Of a stretch of DNA of 64,000 nt, positions 59,680 to 64,000 are shown one piece after another. Within the stretch, counting starts at the first letter, position 1, and each line of letters opens with the position of its first letter. The notes beneath the pieces were generated by a model. It saw only the letters and a list, made by a program, of their open reading frames with translations, did no database searches and was not told where the DNA came from. The position numbers were made by a program, and so were the translations under genes. The stretch comes from Talpa occidentalis (lineage: Eukaryota; Chordata; Mammalia; Eulipotyphla; Talpidae), in contig NW_023602073.1 of assembly GCF_014898055.3 (NCBI RefSeq), forward strand, positions 81,944,678-82,008,677. The letters run 5' to 3'.

Positions 59680-62591
59680 CAATGCAGACTAAAATAAGTT
59701 CATCAGGAAATGCAAACCTCAAAAAAAAAAAAAAATCCAGAAATCCTAGAAGTGAAAAATACAATAACTGCAATGAAAACCTCAATGCAGAATACCGTAA
59801 GGAGACTCTACCATGCAGAAGAAAGAATCAGCAAGCTAAGGAATAAGGTATTTGAAATTGCCCAGTTATAAAAGCAAAAAGAAAATATAAAAAGTGAATA
59901 AAGTCTAAGCTATTAAGGGACGCAATGGGGGAAAAAACAGTATTCACAATATGGGGATTTTAGAAGAAGAAAAAGAGAAAGCAACTGAAAATATATTTAA
60001 AACTATACTGGCTAAAACTTGCCAAACTTTTGACGAGATAAAGACATATGTTGAATCCAAATAAGGCCATACTGAGACACGTTACAATTAAATTGTCAAA
60101 AATTACAGATAACAATTTTATTTATTAACAGAAACTCTTTTGGAGAGAATGGGATAACATTTTCAAAATATTAAATGAAATAATATTCAACCAAGAATTC
60201 TATATCTCATGAAACTCTTTCAGAAAAAAAGGAGTGATAAAGACTTTCCTGAACAAACAAAAGCTGAGGGAATTCATACCACTAGACCTTCCTCATACAG
60301 AGATTCTAAAAGGACTTCAGTAAGTAAAAGCACCAATTAACACCATAAAAACATAAAAATGTAGAATTAATCTCACTGGTATGGTAAATATATGGTCACA
60401 GTTCTATAAAATGGTAACAGTGCATAACTCACAAGTCTACAATAAAATAACGTTTAAAAACACAGTAAAAACCATAAGTACAATAATCCATACACTTAAC
60501 TTACACAGTGATATATGTCATTTCTCAGTAAAATGGGAAAAAATAACTGAGGATATAAATGTCAATTTTCTAGGTATATTTTCAGGTACAGGGTTGTACA
60601 TTACAGAAATTAATAATGCAAGGTTGTAATTTATGTAACAAAAGTAATTTATCTGGTCTTAGCTTTAGCTACAAACTGACCATCTGATGACTCCAGTAAG
60701 AGCTGCCAAGTAAAGGGAAGAAAGTGATAAAAATTAAAGCAGAAACAAATGAAATAGAAATTTAAAATAGAACCTAATGAATGAAACCAAGATGTGGTTT
60801 TCGAACTCACAAAAAGACAAAACTCAAAATCAGAAATGAAATAAAGTTACAATAGATAGCACAGAATTATAGAGAATCATAAGAGAATATTTTAAACACC
60901 TATATGACAACATATTGAAAAACCTACAAGAAACAGATCAAATCTGAAAAACACACACTATTTCCAGGAAGAAGTAAATAATAAGAACAGAACAATCATG
61001 AGTAAGTAAACAAACATAAATCAAAAGCCTCCACCAAAACAAAAACCCACTCACTAGAGATGGCTTCTTCACTGGAGAATTCTACCAAACTTCCAAGGAA
61101 TTAATTCCTATCCTCCTCAAATTCTTCTAAATATTTGAAGAGTAGGGAAGACTTCCAAACACATTTTATGAAAACACTATCAAAATAGTGAAACCAGACA
61201 AGGGCATCTCCCAAACCAGTATCTCTGATGATAGAGGCAAATATCCTCAACAATATACTAGCAAACAGAATTCAACACTACATGATTAAGTGGGATTCAT
61301 TCCAGTGCTGACTGAATATATACTAATCAAAAAATGTGGGCTACTATACCAACAACAGCAAATTATAAAAATCATTATGATCAACACAATAGAGGCAGAA
61401 AAAATGAGAAAACACATCATCTGTTTACGATAAAAAAAAAAAAACCCTAACAAAATGAGTATAGAAGGAACATACCTCATGGACTATGAGGTATCATTAT
61501 GACATAATAAAATCACGCATGACAAACCCATAACCAACCTCACACCTAATGTGAAGAAAACCTGAAAGTTTTTCATCTAAGATCAGGAGTAAGAGAAGGT
61601 TGTCCACTTTCACCACTATTATTTCAGATAATGGATCTCCTAGTAGAGCACTAATATAAGAAATGGATGAGTTACCCAGATTAAACAACATGATAACACA
61701 TGAAGAAAACCCCAAATACTCTAGTAAAAACTATTAGAATAAATGTAAAGTGAGAGGCTACGAAAATAATATTCAAAAATCTATTACATTTGTCTGTTCA
61801 AAATAATGAACTAGCAAAAAGAAATCAGGAAAACTCACTTACAATTGCATCAAAAAGAATGAAATACACTAAAATAAATTTAATCAGAGCCCTGTACAAG
61901 AAGACTATAAGATATTGAAAGAAATCAAAGAAGACACAAAGAAATGTAAAGATATTCCATGCTCATGGATCTTGTATTAGGGAAATACAAATCAAAACAA
62001 TAAGCTATGACCTCACAACTATGAGAATGGCTATTAACCAAAGACAAGAAAGAACAGGTAGGAGAGGATGTGGAGAGATGGGAACATGTACATACTTTAG
62101 GTGAGAATATAAGTTGGTACAGCCAAGATGGAAATCTTTATGGAGACTCCTCAAAAAATTTAAAATAGAAATTCTATGTGACCTTGTTATCCCTCTTCTG
62201 GAATAACATTACCTATGGGTGTTCCCATTACCTTAAAATTCAGAAACACTAATTGGAAAAGCTCTACATACCATTTTCACTGCAGCATTATTTATAATAG
62301 CCAAAGTTGGACAATATCCAAATGTCCAGCAAAAGATACTGGATAAATTATATATATAGACAATGTAATACTATTCAAGTTACAAAAATATTAAGCCCTA
62401 CCATTTCAGTATCATAGATGAACCTAGATGGTATTATGCTGAGGGTTGGGTAAACTTGACAATTCTACAGTGAAGGACAGAAGTGGACTTTTAGTGGTAA
62501 ACTTCATTTAGTGTACCCAGATGCTGATTTCTAATGATACACACCTCAAATTCATGTTGTAATGCAATGTTACTTCAATAAGAGTGGCTAA

Positions 62592-62708
62592 AGGGCCTCC
62601 CCTGATGGTGCAGCGGTTGAGCGCTGGGTTGCGAGGCTGCCCGCAGCCTCTGCAGTGCCAGTTCAATCCCCAGCCACTGGTGTGGGTCCCACAAAAAATA
62701 AATACTTA
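62592..62708 (+). mobile_element. Short SINE (subfamily C)
   Basis: Head GGGCCTCCCCTGATGGTGCA, marker GCGCTGGGTTGCGAGGCTGC, B-box GTTCAATCCCC, then CCACTGGTGTGGGTCCCACA followed by AAAAAATAAATA. Perfect 15-bp duplications AATAAGAGTGGCTAA lie at 62577-62591 and 62709-62723. The end point after GTCCCACA and the 11-bp gap after the B-box are the same as in the copy at 55748. Confidence 0.92.
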
Positions 62709-62723
62709 AATAAGAGTGGCTAA

Positions 62724-64000
62724 GTACATGCCCAGTGATTCTCATGACAGACAGGGAAGGTTGGGTGTGGGGAGGATCCGGGACTCTACATGGCAGCTCC
62801 CTGCCGATCTCCTCAGGAGAAGAGGGAAATGAAGCACCATAAGCAACTGATAAAACCCTTCTCTAGCTGCCTACCTTCCCAGTGACCAGAGATCAGAAAA
62901 GCTAATGAATGACTTCATGGCAGGAACTCCTCCCAGAGTCCACTCACTTCATCATCTCAGCTCAGATTCAGTTGCCATGATTTCATAAAGAGAAACATTC
63001 TCAGATTACTCTGAACAAATAGCCTCCATGATGAAGCCATTCTACTAGATCTTTTCTTTGCCTTTTTTTTTTTTTTCAGGATATTGGGATTTAGCCAGTT
63101 TTAGGCTAAATCTCTTGTTCCTTGGATTCAGACTCCAGACAGATTAAGCCATGTCAAATGGCAGATTCAGTGATGACCAGATAAACATTTTATTGTGACA
63201 ATTTCACTTGGTCATTCATCAAACAGGTAAAAAATGGACCCACTTTTCCTCAGACAGGTGCAAGTATAAAGCAACCACTTATTCTGCTTTGAACTGAACA
63301 CTTCAATGCATGATCACAGTCTCCAGTTTTACAGCTCTGTATCCTCATCTTCTGGGGAGCTTGTTTGCTAGGCTGTGTTAAAGAGAAGAAACACAGGGTT
63401 GCCTATGGAACTCAACTGGGGCTGGTTTACTTCAATGGAGCGATGCTAGGGACAGAGCTCTGGCCTCAGTCCAGGTCAAGTGCTTTTCTCTTGCCACAGA
63501 AACAGAACACTAACAAAGAGGCCAAAACAGCCTCTTCTCCATGCCAAGTTTGGCAGTAATTAGAGAGAGCTTCATGGAAATCCATGAAGGACCAGGTATT
63601 TGTCATCAGCAGTTTTGTTTTTTTTTTTTTTTGCTTGTGCAGTGATCATTTATCTGATGACAAAAACTTTGACTCTATAAAATATTTAAATTATAACTCA
63701 CATTATGATCTTTCGTTTTTTTATCTTTTTTATGAAGGTATCAGAAAGCATCATATCTTAGGTACTGATTTATAAATTTTTAAAAGGTAATTCTGTTAAT
63801 TCTGTTCGTGGAGTTGCCAAAAAATTAATAACCACCCTGCATACAGATTCATCAGGGACCCAAGCAGAGACCCACCACCTGAGTTTGCACCCAAAATATT
63901 TTTGGCGCATCTTAGAACCACGGCTGCACATCTTTGTGTTGACATCGACATTAAGACAATCATGTGTTTCTATAGCAGGATGCTAGCCCTTGTCCACAAT
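62724..64000. other. Intergenic end of window
   Basis: It contains poly(T) runs at about 63063-63077 and 63617-63632. I see no coding exon, RNA gene or repeat that I can name. Frames at 63365 and 63584 are short and unsupported. Confidence 0.6.

Larger units (their letters stand above)
57540..62591 (+). mobile_element. Decayed LINE-1 (L1M type), about 5 kb, interrupted by SINEs
   Basis: The 57540-59150 part is GC-richer and looks like an old L1M 5' region. 59100-60400 matches the L1M segment with AAAGAAATCCTATAAAGTCA and CAAACAAAAGCTGAGGGAAT. 61040-61970 is ORF2 remnant: GTTGTCCACTTTCACCAC encodes the CPLSP element of the reverse transcriptase, and CCATGCTCATGGATC is near the ORF2 end. 62000-62590 is the 3' UTR, ending AATGTTACTTCAATAA. 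Frames are broken and the region of the catalytic aspartates (FADD box) is missing, so it is not active. A SINE (59398) and a bare poly(A) insertion (59200) interrupt it, and a short SINE sits at its 3' end. The 5' boundary is approximate. Confidence 0.75.

Noticed and set aside
61286..61715. Minus-strand frames of 64-72 codons
   Set aside because: They are antisense to decayed L1 ORF2 sequence.
1..64000. CRISPR array, operon or other prokaryotic system
   Set aside because: No regularly spaced repeats, Shine-Dalgarno-led gene clusters or long continuous frames. The introns and SINEs show a mammalian chromosome.

Overview
The window is nuclear DNA of a placental mammal. The genes have introns with GT-AG splice sites, and old mammal-wide repeats (MIR, L2, L1M, MER5/MER20-like) are present. 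At least eight copies of a lineage-specific tRNA-derived SINE also occur. The SINE (head GGGCCTCCCCGGTGGCGCAG, tail AAATAAATCTTT) does not match primate, rodent, carnivore, ruminant or horse SINEs as I remember them. The lineage is probably laurasiatherian, possibly pangolin, but I cannot settle it by eye.

The only gene recognised is the 3' third of ADGRB3 (BAI3, adhesion G protein-coupled receptor B3), on the + strand. Ten coding exons lie between 1355 and 49035. They join in frame with no internal stop and encode the last 510 residues: extracellular loop 2, TM5, intracellular loop 3 with a 33-residue cassette exon, TM6, TM7 and the long cytoplasmic tail. The tail carries an RRKS basic site, the RKR motif known for ELMO binding, and a C-terminal QTEV PDZ ligand. 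The N-terminal exons lie upstream of base 1. The 3' UTR probably ends just after an AATAAA at 49634.

Layout: 1-1354 intron with a young SINE; 1355-9984 exons for TM5, loop 3, TM6 and TM7; 9985-20052 a 10-kb intron; 20053-27132 proximal and middle tail exons; 27133-48846 long introns around two short tail exons; 48847-49660 last exon and 3' UTR; 49661-64000 no recognised gene. This last stretch holds an L2 end, a possible LTR end, a pair of SINEs inserted at the same target site, and a decayed + strand L1 of about 5 kb that has itself been hit by SINEs.

The most interesting signals are: (1) the in-frame loop-3 cassette exon, with a poor 5' splice site and TGCATG (RBFOX) motifs on both sides; (2) a short SINE subfamily found twice with the same internal deletion and separate target-site duplications; (3) the double hit of one target site by two SINEs; (4) a bare poly(A) run flanked by a 15-bp duplication; and (5) Pumilio-type motifs in the 3' UTR, one overlapping the poly(A) signal. 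I found no CRISPR array, operon, tRNA or rRNA gene.
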